Shown one piece after another: positions 1 to 11,394 of a stretch of DNA of 64,000 nucleotides (within the stretch, counting starts at the first letter, position 1; each line of letters starts with the position of its first letter). The notes beneath the pieces are model-generated. The model was not told where the DNA came from, ran no database searches, and was given only the letters and a program-made list of their open reading frames with translations. The DNA comes from Allolobophora icterica. Lineage: Eukaryota; Annelida; Clitellata; Crassiclitellata; Lumbricidae. The translations under genes and the position numbers were made by a program. The stretch covers positions 12,288,019 through 12,352,018 of the forward strand of contig OY744608.1 in assembly GCA_963556255.1 (NCBI GenBank). The letters run 5' to 3'.

Positions 1-467
1 ACAGTCCAGGCTGTACGGGTCTGAACACTACTCCGATTCGTTTAGCTTGGACCGCGTGCTGTAGCCTGTATGACCGGGGAACACGGCCACATAACACGCA
101 ATCAACTCTTAGTCGTACGATTCAGACGGCCTCTTAGCGCGACTCAGAACAAAGCGTGTAATACGGTCGTATCGAGTCCGACTCCCAAAAGTCGGCCGCG
201 TTTAACGGCCGTTCATGCATGTTACACGGGCTTCGGAATCGCACTTAAAGAAAGACAACGGCCGATTTACTCGGTAGCGTTAATAAACGGATGCATCGTG
301 CATCATTCGTGGCGCTATAGAAGTCGTAATAGTAGCTCAAGGTACACTTCTTACTAAACACAAGCAATAGTTCTCACAGTAGGTTTGCCCGATCTTACGG
401 CTGAAGCGCACGGCAGAACGCGATAACCATGGCACTCTTAACTATGGCTACACACCGAGTTAACTTC
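1..467. other. No recognisable feature
   Basis: CpG-rich by the standards of the window; a 95-codon open frame (70-357) has no family resemblance I can see and no supported splice structure. Confidence 0.5.
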
Positions 468-542
468 ATATGACGCACCCGGATTCGAACCCCAGAAGTC
501 AAGTTAAAGGGCAAACGCATTACCAATCGGTCACTCGAATCA
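468..542 (-). repeat. tRNA-like sequence, probably a SINE head
   Basis: The minus strand has GTGACCGATTGGTAATGCG (A box) and GGGTTCGAATCCGGG (B box) at tRNA-like spacing. The acceptor stem halves do not pair, so I do not call a tRNA gene. Confidence 0.5.
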
Positions 543-1785
543 GCTGGTGAACAAAATGGTTGTCGTCCTAACCCTAGTCTGTGCTTACAGTTTTCAGAGG
601 AAACATCAGTTACATAGACCACTTCGAACATCAGTCATAAGATAGATTTTGATAAAGGAATCCGCTAAATGTCACATTCATGATTAAATATTCCCGTTGT
701 AGGCATATCTATATTCCTAATTCCTATAAGGCACTGATTACATTAATGAATATTATTTATTATCTCAACTGTAGAAGCCAGATTATATTAGCTCAGTCGT
801 CATTATAGGTAGGTCTTGGTATGTTGTAGCAGATAGGTGAAATTGTTGACCTTTTGAATACAAGGAATTCTCTACTCGTTAAAACAAAGCAATAAAATGT
901 ATGTGAATCAAATACCAGCATGTAGAAATTCACAGATGAAGAGTTAGCATCTGTTGCTTCTTGATCAAGTACGACAAATGACTTTTTCATTCCGTCCCAA
1001 TAACTGTTCGATCTTCAATACAGTAGTTAGTTCCACAGTACTACTAATTCACGACTCAATGACTGTGTTCCATCTTCAGTATTCTAAACTATACCTGACG
1101 ATTTTCCCAGAAATTTACTAGACCGATGATTGACATCTTAGTTTACACCAGTGATGTTTTCGTTAACGAAAACTAAAATTAGAAGTAAAAATAAATGATT
1201 TCGTTAACGAAAACTAGAAGTCAAATTAGGAATTATTTCAGCAGCAAAAACGAAATTAAGAATTGAATTAGGAATTATTTGTTAGACTAACGTTCACCCC
1301 TTGTTTTACTTCAAACAGTTTTTTCCTTATTGAGACACGTTCGGTGTGCTTCTCTATGCAAGCATTGCATACTTTTACAGCGCGGAAATTAATAATTATT
1401 TGGAAAACTAAAATAAGAAGTAAAATTATTTGAGAACTAAAATAGGAATCAGAAATAACATTATTTTAGAAGTAAAATTAGAATTAGAAGTAAAATTCAA
1501 GAGCTCAGAACTGAATTAAAACTGAATTAGGAATTACTTTCAGAAGTAAAATATCACTGGTTTATACATTATGAAACACACACATTGTATTAAGCGCTAC
1601 TATCAAATGCATCAATCGATGGCGCTGAGCACTTGTCGGTGGCGGATTTAGCTATAGGCGCGAGGGGGCGAACCGTCCTCTATACGATGGTGGTTATAAG
1701 CCGGCGCCCCTCAGACTAGACCCGTCCAAGGTAGTCCGTTCAAGTTCAACGTGGCGCCACTCTTGAAACCCCCTTCTCCTGCGCC
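543..1785. other. AT-rich, partly repetitive, no gene
   Basis: Around 1,150-1,560 phrases such as AATTAGGAATTATTT and AGAAGTAAAATTA recur, and the palindrome TTTCGTTAACGAAA occurs twice (about 1,157 and 1,199). 1,640-1,740 is GC-richer with GGCGCGAGGGGGCG and CCGGCGCCCCTC facing each other. I could not assign either. Confidence 0.5.
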
Positions 1786-1930
1786 AACAATCCTGGATCT
1801 TCCGCTGGCAGTTGTAAGTGAAGGACTTGCTCCAGGTCCCGGCACAGCAGCCGTCGATGGGAGGATCGAAACCCGCACTCTACGTCACAAGCCAAGCGCC
1901 CTAACCAATCAGCAATTACTGTGCCCCACA
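1786..1930 (-). mobile_element. tRNA-derived SINE (family 1)
   Basis: The minus strand shows CTGATTGGTTAGGGCGCTTG (A box) and GGGTTTCGATCCTCC (B box), then GGAGCAAGTCCTTCACTTAC, the family 1 body. The downstream body appears lost. Confidence 0.75.
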
Positions 1931-2446
1931 CATTAGAATCAAAACCACACGCAACATCTTCTTTCCAGTAGAAGCCAATTCCATTTTCCTCTTACTGCCC
2001 GCAGCCTTGTTACGCTGCTCCATTATCGAGAATAGGAAGATGATCTCCACACACATATGGCAACTGTCCTTATGCCTCGCCGCCTCAACTGTCCAACACG
2101 TTCGTGTTATATGATACGAAATTTTTAAATGCTCACTTAGCATTACTCGACAATATTGTATTGTATTGTATATGGGCATTTATAAAGCGCCTCTCGCGGT
2201 ATAGACCATTCAGAGGCGCTCCCAGTGCGCGAGACCCCGAGAGAAAAAGCAGGATTTAAGATGAGAAAAAGAAGAAGCAACGCTACCAATATTACAGTGT
2301 AATGTATACGAGTATATATAGGTTATCACATGGATTCTAATTCAAGCCATTCCCATAAGGCCTCAGCACTCGTGAATAAGCTGGTGCCCTGCACTTAGCT
2401 TTAAGTAGCATTTAGGAATTTTGAGTTTACGATTACGATCCGATTA

Positions 2447-2670
2447 TGATGAAAGCTGCCTGCACAGTGGCCGATTGGTTAGAAAGCTCGGCCTGCAACC
2501 CGGAGAATACGGGTTCGAGCCTCGCTCACGGCAGTTACTGTGTAAGGACCTTGAGCAAGTCCTTCATTCACAATTGCTCAGCGTCATCGATGTTCTGTCG
2601 CATGCAAATTCTGAACTTTGGAAGAACAGCAATATCAAATACAGTTGTTTTGAATTGTATTGTGTTGTAC
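2447..2670 (+). mobile_element. tRNA-derived SINE (family 1)
   Basis: The head has Pol III boxes like a tRNA gene: A box TGGCCGATTGGTTAGAA and B box GGGTTCGAGCCTC. The body has GAGCAAGTCCTTCATTCACA and the 3' end TTTTGAATTGTATTGTGTTG. The tRNA part does not fold into a full cloverleaf, so it is a SINE rather than a tRNA gene. Confidence 0.8.
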
Positions 2671-4599
2671 CTAGTACTGCAGCGAGCACGTAATTATTGC
2701 GTAATCACACCTACAAACCCATTAAACAGTAAATGAATCTGTCGCTTACCATGAGCCATGATCGGAACTGTTTGAATGATGAGAAGAATAGCCCCCGCAC
2801 ATCGTGTTTACAGTTTGTAGGCGACAGTTCAATGAATTTCATCAATTCATTCAACACTCATAGCTTTCCGGTGAGCAGGCACAACGTAAATAGTCTTCGT
2901 TCTAGGCTCATTGTCACGCTTCTATGTACGCAGCGAAGCACGAAGCCGAGTGACTCCGAAAACATACCCCTGAGCACCTCTGGCTTTGCCATTAGTTTTT
3001 AATGCTCCAAGCAAAGCAATTATCGATCACTGATGGCCCAATCGCGAGGTGGCGCAACGTATCTTTAATGTTGCATCGCCGTCCGAAATATCATCTCTTT
3101 GGCTAGAAAGAAATGCATCTTAATGCGCGTTGAACTCTAAGAGGTCGGCTGAAATATTCGCTTAACGCACTGCGTTTGTTGTTATCCAAGTAGTAATCGA
3201 TAATATGTAAAATTATTGTAAACACACATCTTTTGCGAAATACAACTAAAAATCGTTCAATTAATTCAACAGATGAGGCTGAAGATTATTTTAATTTACA
3301 AAAGATGTCACACGTACAACGTTACGTCACTCAATACATTGCCACTAAATAATGTCACCTTAAAGCACATGGACCATTTAGCTAACCCCGCCATTTAACT
3401 CATTTGCACACCATCACAGTGCAATCTCCAGACTGAAACTATACATTTTGAATACTAGACTGCTGTGGATGCGCACGCCTTTGCTCTTTACAAAACCTAA
3501 CTACCGCAATACATCTCGAAGTTATGTGGCAAACGGCCTTTCACCCGTACAATTTAAAATCGTAAGCATGTACAAGACTTACCATTTAAACGAGATCTGT
3601 GCTGCGCTGTTCACAACACAAGCGGACGACGTCCACAATGTTGTCTCGCCGGCCGCAACGATAATAAGTTCCCGATTATGCGCGGCTAACGGCTGTCGGC
3701 GTCACTGCGCTGTGTATAGCACGCGCTCTGCATGCCTGGCGTGCATGCATGCCTCTGGGCGAGCAAGCAGGCGGCTGCCGGAGTAGGAGGACCGCACTAC
3801 GGGGACACAATTTCGGCTAAGCTCTGCGTTTGCCTGTGTAACGTCGCACGTAATGCAGAAAGAAATATCGTCCAAATAATGTGCTTTATCTCACCTTGAT
3901 CTCTTTGATTGTGCCTCATCTCCCCCTCTCGCAGGTGGTTTTAAGGTTGAAACCCATTCCAGCAAATCAACACGTTTATATCCATGCGCTCATCTGTCCT
4001 GTAAAAAGTCCGTGCGTCGTTAATATGCATAATTACGTCACTTCCTGTAACCACGGACCGCTCAATTACACCTAGTATGGTAACACTTATTTTCAAATGA
4101 TCACTAAGGAAATCAAGGCATTTACACCACATTTGCACTTAATATTTAGGCGAGCCATGTCTACAGGATTAACCTGTTAGATTAGACGTACCCTACTTGG
4201 TGCGATTTCTGTATTTCTAACTCTAGACCTAATGCTCTAGACCTCCTTTTGAAGGCTCTAATGGACCAGCGCACTAGAATGCTGTGATATGAGCGCGCAT
4301 ACCAACGAAATGTACACACATCGCGAGTTCGTACTGGCTGATTTTGTGTCTGACATTATTATTATTATTATATTATTTACGATATATGACCCTGAGGGCC
4401 AAAAGATTTAGGCCGGTGTTGCGTAGGTCCATTCTCCGGTAGGACGTGCATTCAAGTTTAATCGGGGTCAACCAAGTTGCAGACAGTCGCATAGAACCGA
4501 TCGTTGACACAAAAGCCGCGTTTACGTATTTGATTGAGTTGGCTTTGTCATTTGTTGTGAGGTTTTTCGAGTGTGCAGTAGCGGGAGGCCATGGAGGCA
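2671..4599. other. No gene recognised
   Basis: Several open frames of 60-112 codons, none with recognisable motifs. 4,359-4,376 has a short ATT repeat. Confidence 0.5.
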
Positions 4600-5085
4600 T
4601 TGGAGGGTATAGTCCGGAGGCTGGTGCGCCAGGGCTACTTACCTTCATCATCCTCATTTGAGGCACTCTGTAACAATGCTGACGCTAGTCTCTTTGCAAA
4701 TATTATGTACAATCCATGCCATATTTTGCATCCAATGCTACCGCCTATTATGCACACTGGCTAGTCTTTTCGCCCACGATTTCTTTACCGAGAGCTACCT
4801 AAATATGAAAACTTGTCTCGGAAATGCTTCCTTGCTATTATGCTATACAAATAGCCTTTTTGTATTCTTTGTATCTTTTATGTATTCATTTGTAATAACT
4901 TTTCTTTTAAATGCGTAGTTCAGAGACATCGTCACAAATGAATTTGTTACATTGTTTGATTGTAATATGTAATATGAAGTAATATGCTGTAGGCCTATTA
5001 TCTTTCTTGTACGGCGCTGTGCGTTTGCTAGCACTTCTTAATAAAGAATATAGGCCCTACTTACTTCCTTACTTACTCACAACGC
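4600..5085 (+). pseudogene. LINE C-terminal relic with (TTAC)n tail
   Basis: With frame breaks, 4,650-4,860 reads LFANIMYNPCHILHPMLPP, resembling the end of CR1/jockey RTs (NPCHVLH-x-LLPP). It is followed by a 3' region with ACGGCGCTGTGCGTTTG, AATAAAG, and an ACTTACTTCCTTACTTACT tail. Confidence 0.6.
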
Positions 5086-6329
5086 ACCTCGCACTGTCGG
5101 AGATGATCCAGGCCAGTGGCGTCTACCAATGGGGGGAGGGCATGAGAACGATCTCCCACGGTTGCCAGAAGTGGGGACGGGGGGTAATGTTCCGGATATA
5201 AACTGGGGTTGTTGATTTCCGATAATATAAGCTTATTTAATCTATGTATCATGTATGTTATCGAAAACATGAAAAATCCAAACCGGCATTGCAGGTCACT
5301 GGCTGACGTGCCTGGATTCCGTCAGCTACTTACGAGACCAAGTGCTCACACTTAAAAAAACAATTGCATCAATGATGTAGCTTAGTACTTGTGATGTACC
5401 GGTAGCTTAGTACTTATGCTGACAATTTATATTGCAAAGCACCCTAGATGGCACTAGCTACCAACTATGCCACATAAATGGTCATTATAACAATTACAAT
5501 AAAAACTCAGAGGGGGAAAGGCCGAACGGCAGCGATTGAAAAACAGATAGCCTTCGTTGTGCCAAGCTTCATTGTTCATTAAGGATGTCTGCAGACGAAG
5601 AGGCAGGGAGGGACACCTAGATGCGGACTAGGCCAACAATGCAACCTAGATCCCGTTCTTCTCAGACTGCCTCAGTCCTTGTTCCTGTTAGGCCTATAAA
5701 AAAATAGCCACACTTTCTCTCTACTGGTTATTTTCCAATGGCTTTTAAATATTTAATCTCTTGTCACTCCCCTTCTAGAAAAAGCAAATCTTGACAAAGA
5801 AAACCCTCTATAATTACCATCCTATCTCCAGTCTTTATTTATTATCTAAGGCTCAGTAAACTGAATGCATTGCTAGAACTAGCACCAGGTTAAGGATTCA
5901 AAGTTGGACAGATGACAACATGGTACTCCATCACTTGCACCAATTCACCACTTTCTCTCTTCTCTCAAACTAAACACAACCGGGTGACAACCCACAACTG
6001 TCTCCTCTTGACCTCTCTGGTCCAGAGCAAGTAGATGCTGCACTTCAACAGGTACCTATGGTCAACACCCCGAATCAACAGTGCTGATAAATAAGCTGGT
6101 GCATTGCACTTAGTTTAAAGAAACCCTTTACAAAACTTAGAATTTTTTTTATTATGATCACTTTCGTGCATTGATACTTCGACATTGCAACTTAAATCTG
6201 CTGTTGGGTATATCAAGGTTTTGATGTTTAACCAAAGCGTGAAAGCACATTTACAATCGTTGGAACTTTGCCAATTTGAGCCTAAATGGCGAAATGTGTA
6301 AGTCTCCCTGCGTGTCTGCATTTGATATA
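5086..6329. other. No gene; minor dispersed repeats
   Basis: AATAAGCTGGTGC..CTGCACTTAG occurs at about 6,090 and also at about 2,375, so a dispersed repeat is present. CAGTGGCGTCTACC at about 5,113 resembles a hAT MITE end, but no partner end or target duplication was found. Confidence 0.45.
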
Positions 6330-6600
6330 CCGGTAATAATAATAATAATCTTCGTTTAATATCTTCAAACTGATAACAACGCAGTATGATTACAAATCAG
6401 TATGAACGGATGATCACAAGTTATTACAGGAGTCGAATTTAACTGTACACGGCAGCCATGCCAGGCGCCCATCACGTCCTACATCTCATTTTAACAACGC
6501 GCCATCTCGCGAATGAAAGGCTGAGTGGACCTAAATTTGGGGAGGTAGCGGGAAGCGATCCCGCTACCGCTTGCTCTTCACGCCAGTGATGTTACCACTA
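6330..6600 (-). mobile_element. tRNA-derived SINE (family 3) with (TAA)n tail
   Basis: The minus strand has a B-box-like GGGATCGCTTCCCGC segment, a body GTACAGTTAAATTCGACTCC, and the 3' end TTAAACGAAGATTATTATTA. It shares its body and tail with 30,310-30,582. Confidence 0.7.
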
Positions 6601-6657
6601 CTCTATGGACACCCCCCCCCCACATATGTCTGTATGTATGTGCTTACGTTTGTGTAT

Positions 6658-6658
<1 letters not shown>

Positions 6659-6718
<60 letters not shown>
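6659..6718 (+). repeat. (CAGA)n microsatellite
   Basis: About 15 ACAG units. A retroelement-like AAATAAAAGATTACTTACTT tail follows at 6,757-6,786. Confidence 0.96.
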
Positions 6719-6786
6719 TCTCTAGACCATGTACAAGTTTAAGTGTTTCTCTCGTGCAAATAAAAGATTACTTACTTACTTACCTA

Positions 6787-7943
6787 CACACGTACAGAGA
6801 AAGAATTAATTTAGGCTGCACAGCTTAACAATGATAAACATTGGAACTTTGCCAAAAGCCAAAATGACGTAATGCTTGCGTCATCGTATTGTCGTATTGT
6901 GGTCGCCGCTGAGACATCAAAGGCAACAGTCATGCGTTTATAGAGGCGTTTATAGACAGATGATTCGAACAGTTTCCGACATTTTTCAGAATCTGTCGTT
7001 CTTAATCGAAGTTCTTCCGATTTCTGCTCCACAAACTATTCTTTCAATCGAATCTTCGTCGAAGGGTATGAGGTCAAACTAAATAATTACAAAAACATCG
7101 ATTTTTTTTATCGAAATTGCAACTTACAACTTACAAGAGTTCTCTAGGCCTATGCCACATTAAAATAACCCTTTCTTTACTTTGATTTATCCAAAATTTT
7201 AACATTTTCAATACATGTTAAGTTTCCAGCCTCTCCTAAATCCTCCAACATTACATTACTATATTACTTAGCATCACTAATGTATTTGTAACATATTGCG
7301 GTTTGTCAATGTGAGTCGATAATAAACGAATAATAATAATAACAATTAACTTAGAGTTAACACTTCATTTGATTAAGATTATTTGTATTTTTTATTTAAG
7401 TATTTTTATTTTATTTTTAATGCATTTGAGTAGGCTAGTAAGACTCAGTGAAGTAGGCTAGTAACTCTCAGTGACTTCTGTAACACCGCTGTATAATTTA
7501 TTTATTAGTTAAACATTTTATTTTAAATTTATTTTGTTGAGTTGTAATTGTAATTTACACATTCTATTTGTCGCTTGTACAGAAAGACGAATGGCTTCTT
7601 TCGACCCAGACTAGCGGACAGTTGAGTTGAATCATTGAATGGGAAAACCTGGACAGCACGAGGAGGTAGCCTAAATGTTCGATTATTATTCAAATTGTTT
7701 TCCCATCAGCTGATTATATTCACTTAGGTCTAATTAAAGACCCGGACATTTTTGGCAGTCCACTCAGATACATCAAATACATTCAAATAGTATTATGAAC
7801 GTATCTGTAAATTTGCGTAGCGCCTTTTTGGTATCTCAAAAAGCGCTGATCAGTATTATTGACGTTCCAGTTTAGTTTATTCTAATAACTTCTACAGCGC
7901 AGTCATAAAAATGTTTCAGTCGTTGCGATTCATCAATTGATGC
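6787..7943. other. AT-rich, no gene
   Basis: Apart from the LINE-type tail at 7,285-7,345, only the phrase TTGGAACTTTGCCAA (about 6,840, also about 6,258) and a doubled GTAGGCTAGTA (about 7,430-7,460) stand out. Confidence 0.5.
7285..7345 (+). repeat. LINE-type 3' end with (TAA)n tail
   Basis: Reads TGAGTCGATAATAAACGAATAATAATAATAA in parts; AATAAACGAATAATAA is the same terminus as the LINE at 39,400. No coding sequence remains upstream. Confidence 0.5.
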
Positions 7944-7951
7944 CTTGAATC

Positions 7952-8159
7952 CATAGGCATAATTTGTGGGGGTACAGGGGTACCCGTACCCCCCACTTTT
8001 TGCGCCGGGGGTACCGAACCCCCCCACACACACACACTTTTTAAACAGTGCCAATGAATATTTTATTATTGTGCCTTCCCAGAGATGGTCTTCATGCGAA
8101 AAGTGAAAGTGGAGAAGAAATTGGTACCCCTCACTGTTTAGACCAAAGTTACGTCCCTG
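7952..8159. mobile_element. 208-bp hAT-type MITE
   Basis: Flanked by the 8-bp duplication CTTGAATC (7,944-7,951 and 8,160-8,167). The right end reads AAAGTTACGTCCCTG, the same terminus as the 179-bp element at 38,517. The left end is diverged (CATAGGCATAATTTG). The interior contains paired GGGGTAC/GTACCCC palindromes, the counterpart of the GC palindrome in the other copy. Confidence 0.78.
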
Positions 8160-8474
8160 CTTGAATCGTAGACAAATCGTACGTAATCCGTTGAACTGAC
8201 GGTGTTCACTTAATAATAGACACGAACTAAATGCTTCCCAGTCTAGTCAGACTTGGTGACTTTTCGAGAACCGCAGTTAACCTGTCCGTTGTTTTTCCTT
8301 GTCGGTAGAATGATCGCTGAAACGTTTCCCTTCACTATCGTCGTCGGGAGCCGCAAGGAACCGTCCGAGAAATCGACCTCAATCGACAGATGGCGGTTCT
8401 CTTGGCGGGAACAACGAACGACACCTGGTTACAGCTGTACATCTGTGTAATTGAAACACAATCGTAAGAATATC

Positions 8475-8512
8475 TAGAAAGTCGTTATGGAAATATGCAT
8501 AACGACTTTCTA
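8475..8512. repeat. Short perfect hairpin, 15-bp arms
   Basis: TAGAAAGTCGTTATG and CATAACGACTTTCTA flank an 8-base loop. A second hairpin lies 77 bases downstream. Confidence 0.85.
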
Positions 8513-8589
8513 AATGTAGCCCCCTCTTTCTGTTCCTTTAGAGGAGGAGGACGAGGTGGCTTGAAGATCCGGTAGTATGTTCTCCACTC

Positions 8590-8637
8590 AACATTTCACC
8601 CTTGCCTTTCCAAGACGAACAGGAAGGGTGAAATGTT
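8590..8637. repeat. Short hairpin, 14-bp arms
   Basis: AACATTTCACCCTT and AAGGGTGAAATGTT flank a 20-base spacer containing CCTTTCC/AGG. Confidence 0.8.
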
Positions 8638-8871
8638 ACGGGAGGAGGAGCTGAAATAGGTAGGAGATAGGAGAAGATCTGCTTAAGGTGCATCTATAAT
8701 CTTATCTATCAACTTCTATTGCGCCATAGTTATGCGCAAAGCATTAACAGACAGTCGTGCATGAGGAAGACTGCATTCCAAAAATAATGATCGCTAGAAC
8801 AGAATCAGTCTATGCGTTGATGCTCTGAAGACTGGAAGACAGGCCACGAAGGATAAGCAGTCCAAGAAAAG

Positions 8872-9147
8872 TTAGATTTCATCACAGACCTGAAGGTTAT
8901 TAGAAAACTTGCAGAGTGGATAATGAAGCAGCGAATTCCAGAGCCTCGAACCTGCAGCCGAAAAGGCCTGGGAACCGAGTGCCATTGATCTTAGACTTAG
9001 GCCTAGGCCTAATGGTAGACAAATAGAATGCACGATTGTACGTTTACTGGAAACATCCTGGAGAATAAAGGAATAATTATTGATGAGAGATAGGCCTTCC
9101 CTAGAAGAAAAAGATCGAACCCAGCTGGGTTCGAGGTGAGTTGAATT
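8872..9147 (-). pseudogene. LINE C-terminal relic split by hAT copy A
   Basis: The minus strand reads QAFSAAGSRLWNSLLHYPLC, a close match to the LINE ending AFS-x-AAPRLWNSLP. The relic appears to continue upstream on the far side of hAT copy A (about 11,272-11,370), so the hAT jumped into it. Confidence 0.65.
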
Positions 9148-9155
9148 CGACAAAG

Positions 9156-11263
9156 CAGGGCATTTTTTAACATGTTGACTGGTGGGGAAATTCCCCACCA
9201 GCCCTCTCGAATTCCCCACCAGTCCTTGCCCTTTTCCCCACCAGTGAATTTTGCCCTTTTTAGTCCCAAATAATTATTTTTTGTCATTTTGTGACCTTAT
9301 GCATATATATGATACACTGTAAATGCAAACCACAGCAGACCACATCTTTATAATTTATATTTCTTTGGTAACCAATACTCTGCCCATTGACGTCTATGAG
9401 TCTGGCACCAACGACCTATTATGTCTGCCACAGCAGACTGAAATCTTTATTATTTATATTTCTTTGGTCACCAATAGTCTGCCACAGTAGACGTGAAATC
9501 TTTAAAACTTATATTTCTCTGGTCACTAGTAGTCTGCTCTTTCCTGTTATTTAGCCTAGTCTTCAGTGTGTTGATATTTCTAATTTTATCATTTAAAAGC
9601 AAAAACTAAACATAAACTTAAAACCGTAATTCCGTAAAACTGAATTTTGGTTAGTGGTTACGATAAAGATAATCTCTATCTCTAGGGATTGGGATTTATC
9701 CAATTTACGCAAGAATAATATTGATTAAATTACAAGCAAGCCGAGTACAGAAAGAACCAAGAAACGCAAAGCAGATTTGCTTTTGGATAGCGCTAAGAAA
9801 TTCAAAAGCTTTTAGATTTATTTGGCCAAACTCGACAGCAAACAATTACAACTAGTCTGCCAACAACCAATCAGGCACCAACAGTTAGGCCTACTCACTT
9901 TTAACCTGTGTGAGTAAAGAACCAAGTCAATCGTTAACTGTTGCGAGTCAGGCAGCAAGCGAATGCGAATCGTCAATTGTAGCAAATGATATAGCAAATG
10001 CAGCAAGTCAATCGTCAATGATTTTTGTGAGTCTGAATGCTATTCCATCGTCAAGTAGGTCTAAGTCTTCAACACGTGTCAACGAACTTATTCAACTAAC
10101 CGAAGCAGGTTTGTCAACTAGGCCTAGTCAACCGACAAGTTTGACATCAGTTAAGTGATGTAAAGTTCAGAACCAAAGAAACAGTGTTTCTTTTTACAAA
10201 TGAATAAAACTATACTTGAATAGTTTATTAAAGAACAACAACGAACTAGAGATTTTGACGCAACTAAAGATTCAAAGAAGCGTGTGCATGTGTCTTGTAA
10301 ATTGTGTCTTCAGTACATAGATGAGCCCAAAAAGTATTTGAGAAACGGCACTGTGCCCATCGCAGTAGGTGTCAGAGCTGATGGTGTAGATAGTTTAAAG
10401 TTAACAGCAGATCATTCGCAATTTGAAGCACGCAATACCGTTAAAGATCGAGATAAACTGCATAAGGAATGGGAGAAGGGAAACGATAAGCACCCTAGGC
10501 TTAAAATCTTGAAAACTCATAAAGCCACATATTTTCGCACAACGAAGAATAAGAAGAATTTGCTGCATTCTGAGCTCAAAGATGCAAAACAGTTTCCTCG
10601 ACATCATGAAGTACGTTTCACTCAGCATCAGGTACATTTGAAGCGATAGCCTACTGAGTAACATTCATGGCTGCAAGGTTGTGTGGAATAAACTAGAGCA
10701 AAATGGGGACCGTAAAGAGAAGGCTGAAGCTCGAGGTTTCACAAAGACTTGGAGTGACAGACAAATTTGGATATCTGCATTAATGGACGATATCTTGGAT
10801 GTATACCAAAGTTTACAGAAACAATTTCAGCGAGATGATCTTGTCCTTTGTGACATACTGACATGCAGAGATGGCGCTCTTAGGAAGCTTCAATTGATGA
10901 AAACTGGACCGTAGCCAGGTAAAGGTAGCCTACTCGTTAAAACAGGAAATGGCTGTACTAAATGTTTCTTGTTTATGAGACAATTACATAATAATAATAA
11001 TAAATATTAAATTAATTTTTTTTAGAAGCACTGAGTAAAGTTAACTAAGTATTGATCTAGTAGATGAAGAAATTAAATTATGACATTAAATAATAAATTA
11101 AATAATATAAAATATGATAATAAATAAATTATTAGTAATTATTCCTGTGGCCCACAGCTCAGAAAGGTTTATCTGATTCAGTGCTTTTTTACTTAAAATT
11201 ACGCGCGAGAAATGCCCTTTTTCAAAATTCCCCACCAGTGAAAATTTCTTAAAAAATCCTCTG
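9156..11263 (+). mobile_element. hAT transposon copy A (2.1 kb) with N-terminal and middle transposase pieces
   Basis: Exact 8-bp duplications CGACAAAG (9,148-9,155 and 11,264-11,271) flank ends starting CAGGGCATTTTTTAAC and, on the other strand, CAGAGGATTTTTTAAG. Subterminal CCCCACCAGT boxes repeat four times at the left and once at the right, as expected for transposase-binding sites. Three copies of a roughly 85-bp repeat lie at 9,328-9,537. Coding relics follow: a Ser-rich segment (9,910-10,158), a BED-like start with VHVSCKLCLQY (about 10,242-10,649), and a middle portion reading DRKEKAEARGFTKTW and LQKQFQRDDLVL (10,650-10,914, with frame breaks). These resemble ZNF862-like hAT transposases. 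The C-terminal dimerisation part is missing. The element sits inside an older minus-strand LINE relic. Confidence 0.88.
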
Positions 11264-11394
11264 CGACAAAGAGACCATAAATTAAATTGGAAAAGACCCA
11301 AGGAGTTGAAATAAAGGAAAGGATGACCTAAGTTGCACTGAGATAGACCCAAGGAGTAGAAAAACCACCGAACAGATGAAAAATTTCGACAGCC

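Noticed and set aside
468..542. Possible tRNA gene
   Set aside because: A and B boxes are present but the acceptor stem does not pair; tRNA-derived SINEs are common here.
3448..3786. 112-codon open frame
   Set aside because: No recognisable motif, no splice support, and composition like the surrounding noncoding DNA.
4373..4666. Minus-strand frame with KYVNAAFV suggesting RT motif C
   Set aside because: Spacing to other RT motifs is wrong, and the plus strand just downstream fits a LINE C-terminus better.
5113..5320. Possible further hAT MITE starting CAGTGGCGTCTACC
   Set aside because: No matching opposite end with an 8-bp duplication was found; GACGTGCCTG at about 5,304 has different flanks.
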